Assembly (NCBI GenBank): GCA_039819785.1 | Contig: JBCBRH010000055.1 | Span: 1-16,323 of the forward strand | Reading direction: 5' to 3' | Length of the DNA: 16,323 nucleotides | Source: JBCBRD01 sp039819785 | GTDB taxonomy: Bacteria; Pseudomonadota; Alphaproteobacteria; Rhizobiales; Hyphomicrobiaceae | Shown here: piece by piece, positions 7,680-15,199 of the stretch | Numbering within the stretch: position 1 is the first letter of the stretch | How the letters are laid out: every line of letters begins with the position of its first letter | Position numbers and translations under genes: made by a program | Notes under the pieces: generated by a model | Database searches by the model: none | What the model saw: only the letters and a program-made list of their open reading frames with translations | Told to the model about the DNA's origin: nothing

Positions 7680-8378
7680 ATGGCTGAGACCACGTCCATA
7701 GCCGAATTGTTGGATCGGACGGCGCTTTTTGGGACCCTGGGCGAAGACTGCTGCCAGGCCGTCGCTAAGGAAATGCGCGAGACCAAATTTGCCAATGGAC
7801 AAACAATCTTCACCCGAGGGGATGAGGGCCGCGAGGTCTACCTCGTTCTATCCGGCCGGGTTCGCCTTTCCGTGCTGACCGCAGAAGGTCGCGAACTCTC
7901 CTTTGCCCACGCAGAACCAGGCTCTCTGTTCGGCGAAATCGCGATGATCGATGGCGGCTCAAGGACGGCAGATGCAACCGCCGTGACCAAGGTGACAGCA
8001 GCCACGCTTTCGCGGTCTGGTTTCGAACGGTTGATGGCCAGTCATCCGCCCATTGGCGAGGCGATGTTGCAGTTTCTGTGTAAGCGCCTGCGCGAGGCCG
8101 ACCAGCAACTCGAAGCGATCGCGTTATGCCCGATTGAGGTAAGGCTGGCGCGGTTCTTCCTGGCAAACGCCCGTGCCGTCGACGCCGACGCAGAAAGCGG
8201 TGAAGTCTCCGTCCCATTCACCATGTCGCAAAGCGAGCTGGCGTTGCTCATCGGAGCAAGCCGTCCGAAGGTCAACACAGCCCTTTCGCTGCTCGAGGCC
8301 AACGGCGCTTTGAAGCGCGGCAAAGACAGCATCATCTGCGCGATCGATGAACTGGAAGACATCGCCGACATGATTTAG
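7680..8378 (+). CDS. Crp/Fnr family transcriptional regulator
   Basis: A 232-residue cytoplasmic DNA-binding protein. Residues about 10-130 form a cyclic-nucleotide-binding-type domain: FARGD-like FTRGDEGREVYLVLSGRV, then FGEIAMIDGGSRTADATA, which corresponds to the CRP phosphate-binding cassette with Arg95 and Thr96. A long dimerisation helix follows. A winged helix lies at about 180-222 (TMSQSELALLIGASRPKVNTAL as recognition region). The N-terminal cysteine cluster of FNR is absent apart from Cys24-Cys25, so oxygen sensing by an Fe-S cluster is unlikely. The ATG at 7680 has a good GAGGCGAG site; a GTG at 7662 is less likely. The effector and regulon are unknown, and it stands alone, upstream of tRNA-Phe. 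Confidence 0.9.
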   Translation: MAETTSIAELLDRTALFGTLGEDCCQAVAKEMRETKFANGQTIFTRGDEGREVYLVLSGRVRLSVLTAEGRELSFAHAEPGSLFGEIAMIDGGSRTADATAVTKVTAATLSRSGFERLMASHPPIGEAMLQFLCKRLREADQQLEAIALCPIEVRLARFFLANARAVDADAESGEVSVPFTMSQSELALLIGASRPKVNTALSLLEANGALKRGKDSIICAIDELEDIADMI

Positions 8379-8508
8379 GCCTGATCACGACCTAAAACAC
8401 AGGCGATGATAAGGTCCGCAAGCGGCCAAACACGCCCGGACAAAAGTCACATCAGGCCCATGAAAAACTGGTGGCATCGACCGACGTGTCGCGGCAACCG
8501 TTTCGTCC

Positions 8509-8537
8509 TTGTCAGCGGTCCGCCAACTTATTATAAG
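8509..8537 (+). promoter_or_regulatory. Sigma-70-type promoter of tRNA-Phe
   Basis: A -35 box TTGTCA at 8509-8514 and a -10 box TATAAG at 8532-8537 are separated by 17 bases, and each matches five of six consensus positions. The -10 box is 39 bases before the mature tRNA 5' end, leaving a leader of about 30 bases. Confidence 0.7.
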
Positions 8538-8576
8538 GCGGGTTCCCAACGCTGATGATCAGACGTTGCGGCCTTC

Positions 8577-8652
8577 GCCCAGGTAGCTCAGTTGGTAGAG
8601 CACGCGACTGAAAATCGCGGTGTCGGTGGTTCAAATCCGCCCCTGGGCACCA
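8577..8652 (+). tRNA. tRNA-Phe (anticodon GAA)
   Basis: A complete cloverleaf. Acceptor GCCCAGG pairs with CCTGGGC, followed by discriminator A and an encoded CCA. The D-arm is AGCTCAGTTGGTAGAGC, the anticodon stem is GCGA/TCGC-like with loop CTGAAAA (anticodon GAA), and the T-arm contains GGTTCAAATCC. A promoter is readable just upstream. The 3' end is partly repeated about 100 bases downstream. Confidence 0.96.
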
Positions 8653-8784
8653 TTTTTGATCTCACGCGCCAAGGGCGCTCCGATGAGGCGGCGCTCGCGC
8701 CGGGTCGCTCAGGGCGATAATTGCGTTCGAGTTTTCTTCATCCGGCAGCACCATTTGTTGAGCTCAAGGGCCATAGGCGCTCCG
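8647..8784 (+). repeat. Imperfect direct repeat of tRNA-Phe 3' end and flank
   Basis: The block GCACCATTT, about 16 variable bases, then GGGCGCTCCG (8647-8682) recurs as GCACCATTT, about 19 bases, then GGCGCTCCG at 8748-8784. The first copy contains the tRNA CCA end. Similar duplications flank integrated elements, but there is no integrase gene here and the 65 bases between copies carry no gene. Confidence 0.5.
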
Positions 8785-8989
8785 CCGCGGTCAGGTCTTG
8801 GCGGCTCTGAGCGTGGCAACGTACTGCTCAATGAGGTTTCTCAACGCGACTCCGTAGGTTTTCGTCAGCGCACACTACGAAGGGTATCGCTTGCGATGCG
8901 CGGTAGCGGTATCCGCGCTCACGACGCTTGGTGTGGGTTGGCTGCGTGCGTGGGGGTGTGAGCGGGGCGATCGGTAAATCAGGTCGCTG
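8653..8989. other. Intergenic stretch between tRNA-Phe and ridA
   Basis: This 337-base convergent region has no supported gene. It contains the repeat of the tRNA 3' end and a GCGCGG/CCGCGC hairpin at 8898-8918. The hairpin has no T-run on either strand, so its role as a terminator is open. Confidence 0.5.
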
Positions 8990-9379
8990 TTAGCGGGCCG
9001 CGATGAGGTCGATTTCGACCAGGGCGCCGACGGCAAGGCCGGTGACGCCGATGCATGTTCGGGCGGGCAGCTGCCCGCTGGCGAAATAGCTTTCATAGAC
9101 CGCATTCATGCGGGCAAAGTCTTGGAAGTTGACCAAGTAAACGCGGGCAAACACGACACGGTCAAAATCGGACTGCAGCCCGCTCAGGACCAGCTTCAGG
9201 TTGTCCATCACCCGGGTTGTCTGCGCTTCGATGCCGCCATCGACCACGCGCGTGGGGTCTGACGGTACCGTTGGCATTTGACCGGTGATGAAGTGAAAAT
9301 CGCCAGCTGTGACCGCGTGGTTGAATGGCCCGACTGTCTTGGGTCCGCCATCGACGAGGTGCCTTACGATCTCAAGCAT
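8990..9379 (-). CDS. RidA/YjgF family protein (reactive imine deaminase-like)
   Basis: 129 residues of the YjgF/YER057c/UK114 family. RidA proteins hydrolyse enamine/imine intermediates that form around PLP enzymes; some relatives work in specific catabolic routes. The TVGPFNHAV segment, ITGQMPT, and the signature PARTCIGVTGLAVGALVEIDLIA are present, including the carboxylate-binding Arg107 and Glu122. Arg107 suggests a true deaminase-type member. The usual GPY near residue 18 is GPF here. The gene lies 44 bases behind tctB on the same strand and is probably the last gene of the transporter operon, which hints at a role in the same pathway. Confidence 0.9.
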   Translation of the reverse strand: MLEIVRHLVDGGPKTVGPFNHAVTAGDFHFITGQMPTVPSDPTRVVDGGIEAQTTRVMDNLKLVLSGLQSDFDRVVFARVYLVNFQDFARMNAVYESYFASGQLPARTCIGVTGLAVGALVEIDLIAAR

Positions 9380-9423
9380 GGCCGTCTTTTCTTCCCGGTT
9401 GGTTTGCTAAGCAGGCTCATATT

Positions 9424-9948
9424 CTAGAAGATTTTCCCGGCGGGTAGGGGCACGTTCAAATAGGCCGTCAGAATGAACCAGAACAGGACCGTGACGATGA
9501 TGGCGCCGATGGCATGCAGCACGGCACCGCGGAAGGTCCAGTTTGAGACCACAGGCACGACGGCGGCAATGACGCCGAACGCGATGATCGAGGACAGCAA
9601 GAACCCGGCATAGGGAAGCAAGGCGACCCAAATGATCATCAAACCGACGAGGAGTGCGCGCGTGAACATCGAGCCGGTTGGAACGGACACCGGAGGGATG
9701 AGCTGCGGTATTGAGAGGCTGGTTGCAATCAAAGCCAGCGACAGGGCCATCAGGCCGACGCCGACGAACACGGGGGTCACGGCGCCATATTCACCGAACC
9801 GTTGCGCTTCCCAGATGACGTAGGCCCCCAGCAACGCAAAGACGACACCGGCGATGACATTGGTGGAGCGATCCGGGTTGGATGATGTTGCATCCAGCTC
9901 GTGCGCAGGGGTTTCCGTTGGGCTGTTGGGCCGGTCATTCGGCGGCAT
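9424..9948 (-). CDS. tctB: Tripartite tricarboxylate transporter small subunit TctB
   Basis: A 174-residue inner-membrane protein with four hydrophobic segments at about 30-48, 58-80, 95-115 and 118-165 (the last stretch being two helices). This matches the small TctB membrane subunit of tripartite tricarboxylate transporters. The hydrophilic N-terminus (about 28 residues, rich in Pro, Asn and Thr) faces outside the membrane core. The ATG at 9948 lies inside the end of tctA, with a 14-base overlap, so the two are translationally linked. TctB and TctA form the proton- or sodium-driven permease served by the TctC binding protein. Confidence 0.9.
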   Translation of the reverse strand: MPPNDRPNSPTETPAHELDATSSNPDRSTNVIAGVVFALLGAYVIWEAQRFGEYGAVTPVFVGVGLMALSLALIATSLSIPQLIPPVSVPTGSMFTRALLVGLMIIWVALLPYAGFLLSSIIAFGVIAAVVPVVSNWTFRGAVLHAIGAIIVTVLFWFILTAYLNVPLPAGKIF

Positions 9949-11452
9949 GGGGCACCACGCGATATCGTGACGATGATAGGGCGCGCACTATGGGCGGCAC
10001 AGCGACAGCAGCGACGATGCACGCCACGAGGATGATGGACACGGTGTTCCCAAAGAACATCCCGAAGGTATCGCCTTTGGCTTCTCCAATCATGACGGCC
10101 TGGGCGAAGCCTTGTTCGGCGATCGGCCCGAGCAACAGACCCAGTACGATGGGTGCAGTGGGAAAGCCGAAGCGGGTCAGCACCCAACCGGCGATGCCGA
10201 GGCAGAGCATCAAAACGACGTCATGATAATTGTTTTGAATTGCGAAGGCGCCGATCAAGGTCATCAACGCAACCATCGGCACCAGGAATGTCTTCGGTGT
10301 CTTGACCACAACGGCATAAATGTAGCGTCCGAGCAGCAGCCCCACGGGAAGCATCATCAGCGTTGCAAACAGCATACCCGCCACAAAAGTGTAGACGACG
10401 TCCCCGTGGTCGGTGAACAGCTTTGGTCCGATCTGGACACCGTGGACGAGCATGGCACCGAGTATGACCGCATCGGGCGGCGTACCGGGGATGCCCAGGA
10501 CGAAGGTTGGGATCAATCCACTGCCGACTGTTGCGTTGTTTGCCGACTCTGACGCGACGATGCCACCGGCTGCGCCTTTTCCGTATTTCTCTTCCGGCTT
10601 GGCAGCCCGGGCCGCCTCTGCGTACGAGACAAGACTGGCGACGGCTCCACCTGCGGCTGGGATGATGCCGATGACGGTGCCGATAATGGAACTGCGCAAC
10701 AGATTGAGTTTCTGCAACCAGACCGCGCGGGCCGCGGGGCCGGCTTGAGAAGTGCCTGCGTTTTTCGGTGCATCAAGGTGATGACCCGCATCCGACATCA
10801 GATCAATCACGACGGGGAGGCACAACAGCCCGATGGTTGCCGGGATGATGGGAATGCCGCCGATCAGTGCTGTTGTTTCGTACGTGAAGCGGGCGTCGCC
10901 ACTGACCACCGAGATCCCGATTTGGGAGAGGAGAAGGCCTAGGAAGCCGCTTATAAGGCCCTTCAGCATGTTGCCTTCGCTCAGCGAGGCAATGATCGTC
11001 AGGCCAAATAGCGCGAGCCAGAAGTATTCCGCAGGGCCGAACAGCAGCGCGATCTTTGCCAGCGGCGGGGCGAGCCAGAGAAACGCGAAGATGCCGACGA
11101 GGCCGCCTGCGACCGACGACATGCACGCAATCGATAGCGCCATGCCACCATCGCCACGCCGGGCCATGGGGAAACCGTCAAAAGTGGTGGAAATGGACTG
11201 TGGGGTGCCAGGCGTGTTGACGAGAATAGCGGCGAAGGCTCCGCCATAGGTCGAGCCCATGTAGACCGTGCCGAGAAAGATGAGTGCCGTGACCGGGGCC
11301 ATGGTGAACGTCACCGGCAGCATGACGGCGCACGCAAAAGTGGAGCTGAGACCCGGCAAAGCGCCCATCACCATGCCGATGATCAGCCCAATAAGAGCCA
11401 CGCTGACGTTGACCAGCGTGAAGGCTTCGGCGGCATGCGTGAAGAATTCCAT
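9935..11452 (-). CDS. tctA: Tripartite tricarboxylate transporter large permease TctA
   Basis: A 505-residue inner-membrane permease of the TctA family, with about 10-12 hydrophobic helices. Both family signature halves are clear. The N-terminal one is MGALPGLSSTFACAVMLPVTF, followed by STYGGAFAAILVNTPGTPQS and FDGFPMARRG. The second half carries GSGLIPTFVLGIPGTPPDAVILGAML. The length is standard. The start has AAGGA five bases upstream. Gene order here is tctC - tctA - tctB with 206 bases between tctC and tctA, unlike the compact C-B-A order often seen. Family substrates are citrate, other carboxylates and some aromatic acids; the true substrate is not readable. Confidence 0.95.
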   Translation of the reverse strand: MEFFTHAAEAFTLVNVSVALIGLIIGMVMGALPGLSSTFACAVMLPVTFTMAPVTALIFLGTVYMGSTYGGAFAAILVNTPGTPQSISTTFDGFPMARRGDGGMALSIACMSSVAGGLVGIFAFLWLAPPLAKIALLFGPAEYFWLALFGLTIIASLSEGNMLKGLISGFLGLLLSQIGISVVSGDARFTYETTALIGGIPIIPATIGLLCLPVVIDLMSDAGHHLDAPKNAGTSQAGPAARAVWLQKLNLLRSSIIGTVIGIIPAAGGAVASLVSYAEAARAAKPEEKYGKGAAGGIVASESANNATVGSGLIPTFVLGIPGTPPDAVILGAMLVHGVQIGPKLFTDHGDVVYTFVAGMLFATLMMLPVGLLLGRYIYAVVVKTPKTFLVPMVALMTLIGAFAIQNNYHDVVLMLCLGIAGWVLTRFGFPTAPIVLGLLLGPIAEQGFAQAVMIGEAKGDTFGMFFGNTVSIILVACIVAAVAVPPIVRALSSSRYRVVPHAAE

Positions 11453-11520
11453 TTGCGTCCTTGGTGGTCACATCCTTGGCGTGGTTTAGATGCTGTCGAC
11501 GGGCACCTCTGGTTATGAAG

Positions 11521-11660
11521 CGCCCGCCGGTATTTTTCCCTGACTTCAGGTCTGCCAGGCTTCAGGTTGGCCAACCTTCAGGCTTTACAGACACCACCGA
11601 CCTGGAAATCAACAGCAATACTGCCAACTGGAAAAGTGCTGGCACGCCCACCGGTATTTT
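11521..11660. repeat. Repeats in the tctC-tctA spacer
   Basis: CTTCAGG starts at 11544, 11560 and 11576, giving three imperfect 16-base units. The perfect 14-base palindrome AGGTTGGCCAACCT (11564-11577) spans the second unit. Outside this, CGCCC(G/A)CCGGTATTTT occurs at 11521-11536 and 11645-11660, identical at 15 of 16 bases; the second copy covers the tctC stop codon. The region could hold an operator, an mRNA processing site or a terminator between tctC and tctA. Confidence 0.65.
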
Positions 11661-12630
11661 ACTTTTTGGCTTTCGCGAGTGCTTCACCGACCGGTGTGTA
11701 GTCTTTTTTGATTTCTTCCTTGAAGGCCACGCTTTCTGGGAATGGGATCAGCATGGGGACGTAACCGCCTTTCACCATATCGGCGGCAACGCTCTCATCC
11801 TGGACGACCTTTGCGAACGTGTCCGAGACCTGTTTGCGGATTTCGTCAGATGTGCCTGGTGGCACGCCGATGGCCCACCACGCCTTATCGACCACGGGGT
11901 AGCCCAGCTCTTTCAAGGTCGGCAGGTCGGGGAACAGGGGCAAGCGTTCTTCAGAGGCGATGGCCAGCATCCGGATGGTATCGCCATCGTTGACGCCCTG
12001 GGTCGTGAAGGACCACGCTGCGTCGACAGCACCGCTTTTCAAGCCGGCCGTGCCGGATGCCGTATCCTTAAAGGGGACATAGGCGGCTTGGACGTCGGCG
12101 GCTTTGCCGAATTTGTACCAGGCTGAATGGTTTGAACCGCCCACACCCGTACCAGCAAACGTGATCCGGCCCGGGCTTTCCTTCACCGCTTTCAACACGT
12201 CTTCAAACGTCTGATAAGGGCTTTCATTGCGCACCGCGATGACTTGTGGAACAGCGGTGTAGTAAAGGACAGGATGGATGTCATCGTCAGAATAGCCGGC
12301 GTTTGCGCCCCGCGCGATGGGCTGCAAAATCGTGTGCGGGAAGTTCAACAGCGTCAGATGGTAGCCGTCCTTCGGGTCCTGGTTGATTTGAGCCCAGGCC
12401 TTCGCACCGCCGCCACCCGGCTTGTTTATGATTATGAGCTCCTGACCCGTTACGGCCTTGAACCGCTTTTGCATGAAGCGCGCAGCAATTCCGGATGGGC
12501 CACCGGGACCGAAGCCGACGACGAGTGTCACGGGCTTGTCGGGGTAGGACGCCCAGGCTGGTGCTGCAAGGCTTGCAGCGCAAAGGCCCAGACAGCTCAC
12601 GGTTGCAGCAAAACGTGTGATCATTTTCAT
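11659..12630 (-). CDS. tctC: Tripartite tricarboxylate transporter substrate-binding protein TctC
   Basis: A 323-residue periplasmic solute-binding protein of the Bug/TctC family. A signal peptide MKMITRFAATVSCLGLCAAS with cleavage near AWA-SYPDKP precedes the hallmark YPDKPVTLVVGFGPGG. NKPGGGGAKAW (ligand-binding loop), FAGTGVGGSNHSAWYKFGK and the C-terminal FPDLPTLKELGY...WWAIGVPPGT are all typical. The open frame extends to 12819, but the ATG at 12630, with AAGGGAAAAG upstream, starts exactly at the signal peptide and gives the standard family length. It binds the substrate and hands it to TctAB. An operator-like palindrome lies 19 bases upstream. Confidence 0.95.
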   Translation of the reverse strand: MKMITRFAATVSCLGLCAASLAAPAWASYPDKPVTLVVGFGPGGPSGIAARFMQKRFKAVTGQELIIINKPGGGGAKAWAQINQDPKDGYHLTLLNFPHTILQPIARGANAGYSDDDIHPVLYYTAVPQVIAVRNESPYQTFEDVLKAVKESPGRITFAGTGVGGSNHSAWYKFGKAADVQAAYVPFKDTASGTAGLKSGAVDAAWSFTTQGVNDGDTIRMLAIASEERLPLFPDLPTLKELGYPVVDKAWWAIGVPPGTSDEIRKQVSDTFAKVVQDESVAADMVKGGYVPMLIPFPESVAFKEEIKKDYTPVGEALAKAKK

Positions 12631-12918
12631 TGCAGAACTTTTCCCTTTTTTCGGCACGCCGAAATCGAAAAGTGCCGTTTTGGGAAGCGCTCTGCAGAAA
12701 GCGTGCCATGCCGAGACAATACTTGAGAGACTGATAACGCTTGCGCGAACGTCAAGGCCCACGTGTCGGGCATCAACGAACGGTGAATGCATAGGCGTTT
12801 TTGAGAGGTTGCCGCTCAAACATCAGGCAATTGCGATGACTTGGCTCAACCCAGAACGGCATACCGGAGGCAGGACGCCGAGACGGACAACGGCATTCGT
12901 GCGTTGCCGCTATGGGCG
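12631..12918. other. Spacer between the Fe-S protein gene and tctC
   Basis: 288 bases between two minus-strand genes. The tctC-proximal part carries inverted repeats at 12649-12677. The rest has no gene or clear promoter. Confidence 0.5.
12649..12677 (-). promoter_or_regulatory. Operator-like inverted repeats upstream of tctC
   Basis: TTTCGGC and GCCGAAA pair around AC at 12649-12664. Overlapping this, CGGCAC (12652-12657) pairs with GTGCCG (12672-12677), so two alternative hairpins are possible 19-47 bases before the tctC ATG. A wider imperfect repeat TGCAGA...TCTGCA encloses both. This could be a repressor site or an mRNA switch; no cognate regulator gene is adjacent. Confidence 0.4.
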
Positions 12919-14346
12919 TTATGCTTTGCCTTGGAGTGGTAAGGGCTGGTCGGATAGCATTGCGGTGGTCACCACCTCTCGTGCGGCCGCCTCGGGGACG
13001 GCATGGTGGGCGATTAGATCCGCGCAGTCGTCTAAGATCGCATCGGCGTCCTGCTTCAGTTTCAGCTGTTTGTAGCGGTCTGTCTGATGAAGCCCCATGC
13101 TTGCGGCGATGATTTCCAAGACATTGACGATTGCAAACGGCTGCTCGCCTTCATGGGCGCAAAGTTCGCGGTGGTCAGCATGATAGACGGCTGCCAACGC
13201 GTCGACTCCATGGTTGGCCGCGGCCTGGAGTTCCTTGCGCTGAAGTTCTCTTTGGTACTGGGGCAAGGGACGCAAAGAGTTGCTCATGAGCCCGACCTCC
13301 GGAACGCCGAGTTCAATTAGTTCAACGCCAGGTACGGCGCGGAGAAGCGCACGAGCGGCGTCGGGAACACCGTCTACGCCTGGGTGAGCGTGGAGAGCGA
13401 CCCGCATCGGAACCGGGTTAATAAACCGGGTCGTCAGCTTTTCGAGGCGTGCCTTCAAAAAAAGCATGTACGGCGTGAAATCGATCGGCTTCAATGAGGT
13501 CGCGGCGGCGTAGTTGGGCAGATTTATTTCACTGAATTGAACCTGACACGAAGGGCACCACGCCAGAACTTCAATGGCACCTGTGGCGACAAACTTGTCG
13601 ATTGTTGCAGCGCCCATGCGGCTGGCGACCTCCATGTCGCCGGAGCGGTATTGCAGGATCCCACAACAATGCGATGGCCCGCCGAGGACACGGTATGAGA
13701 CGTCCAATGCATCGAGGATGTCGAGTGACAGCAGCGCGATATGAGGCGTCTTGAGGACATTGCAGCCAGTGTAAAGGACCACGTCTGGGGGGACCGAGGC
13801 CGTCGTGCCGGATTCTGATGAGCTGTTTGATGCGCCTGGATTTAAGGTTGGGTTTTGATGTGAGTCTTGATTTGGGGCTGGCGCGGACGATTGGCCCAGC
13901 CTGGCCAATTGAGCATCATCCAGTTGTATCCGGGACAGGACTTTGATGTCGCGGCCAAGCTTTGCGAACGCCTTCACGCCATTGCCGCGCCGTGCCTTCG
14001 GTTCGCTGTCGGTTTCGCTCAGTTTCATACGCGCCATGGACAGCATCAGCCTTGGATTGACGCCGTAGTCACAGACCTTGATGCAATCACCGCTGAGGAT
14101 GCAGGCTTGTGCCCACTTGGCGGAAACGTCCGGCCATTCGCCGCCACTCAACAGGCTCCTTACACCGGTCGTGATCATTTCACCGTTAAAGTCAGCCAAG
14201 CCGGCTGGTGCTGTGATCGGGCAGGCTTCAAAGCATTTTCCGCATCCGACGCAGGCGTCCGCTGTTTCGGAGATGCGGTCTTCAAACGCGGTTGCGAATG
14301 CGGCCCGGTCGAATGCTGCCTTGTCGTGAAGCGCCAATTCACGCAT
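12919..14346 (-). CDS. Fe-S protein with CCG domains, HdrD/GlcF-related
   Basis: 475 residues, related to the CCG-domain proteins (heterodisulfide reductase HdrB/HdrD, glycolate oxidase GlcF). The N-terminal ferredoxin part has one normal [4Fe-4S] motif (Cys32, 35, 38, 42; CVGCGKCFEACP). A second motif has Ser85 in place of the second cysteine (Cys82, Ser85, Cys88, Cys92). Residues about 152-185 are a Pro/Ser/Asn-rich linker. The first CCG domain is intact: Cys195, Cys227-Cys228-Gly, Cys264-x2-Cys267. The second has lost nearly all cysteines (HAHPGVDG; YHADHRELC). No membrane helix or flavin domain is present, so a redox partner must come from elsewhere. It starts 149 bases from the divergent hydratase operon and precedes tctC. 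The function is unknown; electron transfer or enzyme maturation for the hydratase are guesses. Confidence 0.8.
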   Translation of the reverse strand: MRELALHDKAAFDRAAFATAFEDRISETADACVGCGKCFEACPITAPAGLADFNGEMITTGVRSLLSGGEWPDVSAKWAQACILSGDCIKVCDYGVNPRLMLSMARMKLSETDSEPKARRGNGVKAFAKLGRDIKVLSRIQLDDAQLARLGQSSAPAPNQDSHQNPTLNPGASNSSSESGTTASVPPDVVLYTGCNVLKTPHIALLSLDILDALDVSYRVLGGPSHCCGILQYRSGDMEVASRMGAATIDKFVATGAIEVLAWCPSCQVQFSEINLPNYAAATSLKPIDFTPYMLFLKARLEKLTTRFINPVPMRVALHAHPGVDGVPDAARALLRAVPGVELIELGVPEVGLMSNSLRPLPQYQRELQRKELQAAANHGVDALAAVYHADHRELCAHEGEQPFAIVNVLEIIAASMGLHQTDRYKQLKLKQDADAILDDCADLIAHHAVPEAAAREVVTTAMLSDQPLPLQGKA

Positions 14347-14495
14347 CCTTTGTTACGGCGTTGCTGATGCGAACGTATGCGACTGGATCATAGGACCGAC
14401 GGGCGGGGTGTCAACGACGTGGCTCACCGCTTTTGGGGTCACTGTGGCGGACTGTTGGAAGGGCATGGATGCTGTTGTGCTTCAGGTGAAACTGG
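14347..14495. promoter_or_regulatory. Divergent promoter region of the two accessory operons
   Basis: This 149-base gap separates the minus-strand Fe-S gene from the plus-strand hydratase operon and must hold promoters for both. An inverted repeat CGCATC (14342-14347) / GATGCG (14366-14371) overlaps the Fe-S protein start codon. I could not find a convincing -35/-10 pair. Joint control is likely by geometry only. Confidence 0.5.
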
Positions 14496-14822
14496 ATGTG
14501 GGTTGGAAGTGATCAATTGACACGGCGGAAGAATGACATCGGGGGTGCGCACTCTGACCCGATCGACCGGACTGAGACGCCGGTCAAGCATTGGGAGATG
14601 GAATCCGATGCATTGCGTAAAGTGCTCGGCGATCCCAAACGGCAATTGGTGAGCCTGGATGAACTGCGCCGCGCGATGGAGGACCTGCCGCAGGAAGCGT
14701 ACGATGCCGGATTCTTCAGTCGGCGCATTTCTGCGATGGCTGAAATCCTGATTGAAAAAGGCGTGCTCACCCGCGAAGAGTTGAACCAGCGCATTCAGGC
14801 ATTGTCCTCGGAGGCGCAATGA
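14496..14822 (+). CDS. Nitrile hydratase/thiocyanate hydrolase beta chain, N-terminal-half subunit
   Basis: 108 residues matching only the N-terminal domain of nitrile hydratase beta. It has the NDIGG opening (13-17), ETPVKHWEMESDAL (like EPVFHxxWE), then LVSLDELRRAMEDLPQEAYDAGFFSRRISAMAEILIEKGVLTREEL. Arg76 aligns with the beta Arg52 that contacts the oxidised metal-site cysteines. In thiocyanate hydrolase the beta chain is split the same way. The nitrile hydratase activator shares this fold, but the D-x-GG opening favours a structural subunit. The ATG at 14496 has AGGTGA upstream; a TTG at 14517 is an alternative. Its stop overlaps the next start (ATGA). Confidence 0.85.
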   Translation: MWVGSDQLTRRKNDIGGAHSDPIDRTETPVKHWEMESDALRKVLGDPKRQLVSLDELRRAMEDLPQEAYDAGFFSRRISAMAEILIEKGVLTREELNQRIQALSSEAQ

Positions 14823-15199
14823 TGGCGGACAGCACACCAAGGGTCAGCACATTGGAAGACAGCGGACCCGCGTTTGAAACGGGAACCCGGGTGTGTGTTC
14901 GCGATCTTGAGATTGCCGGACACTACCGCGCTCCGCACTATATTCGTGGCCGGTGCGGTAGGATCGAACGGTATTGCGGGGCGTTCCCGAACCCTGAACG
15001 ACTTGCATATGGTGAAGACGGGCTTCCGTGCATCCAGCTTTACCGTGTGCGGTTCATGCAAACCGATCTCTGGCCTGATTATGCTGGTGGGGATGGCGAT
15101 ACGCTCGACATTGAGATGTACGCGCATTGGCTGGAAGGCTGTCCAGAGGATGAGACCAGTGAGCTGGATGAGCGAGATGCCGCAAGGGATGCCACGTGA
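14819..15199 (+). CDS. Nitrile hydratase/thiocyanate hydrolase beta chain, C-terminal-half subunit
   Basis: 126 residues carrying the SH3-like domain of nitrile hydratase beta. FETGTRVCVRDLEIAGHYR (19-37) corresponds to F-x-x-G-D-x-V...GH-x-R, and APHYIRGRCGRIERYCGAF (38-56) to P-x-Y-x-RG-x-x-G. The strand LYRVRF (74-79) and DLWPDY follow. Arg37 and Arg43 lie where the second conserved active-site arginine is expected. The acidic C-terminus is low complexity. It corresponds to the alpha subunit of thiocyanate hydrolase. GGAGG lies at 14810-14814; ATG 14819 and ATG 14822 are both possible, the latter with better spacing. It overlaps both neighbours by a few bases, indicating coupled translation and a stoichiometric complex. 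Confidence 0.85.
   Translation: MMADSTPRVSTLEDSGPAFETGTRVCVRDLEIAGHYRAPHYIRGRCGRIERYCGAFPNPERLAYGEDGLPCIQLYRVRFMQTDLWPDYAGGDGDTLDIEMYAHWLEGCPEDETSELDERDAARDAT

Noticed and set aside
7100..7700. Search for infA or an FNR box near maf and the regulator
   Set aside because: No IF-1-like frame and no TTGAT-N4-ATCAA site could be found.
8378..8458. GGCCTGAT / ATCAGGCC inverted repeat behind the Crp/Fnr gene
   Set aside because: Arms are only 8 bases with a 65-base gap, so chance pairing is likely and no T-run follows.
8620..8961. 113-codon open frame starting inside tRNA-Phe
   Set aside because: It begins within the tRNA and its product has no family features.
11461..12126. 221-codon plus-strand open frame opposite tctC
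   Set aside because: It is antisense to the clear TctC protein and has no recognisable domain; an effect of GC-rich codon bias.
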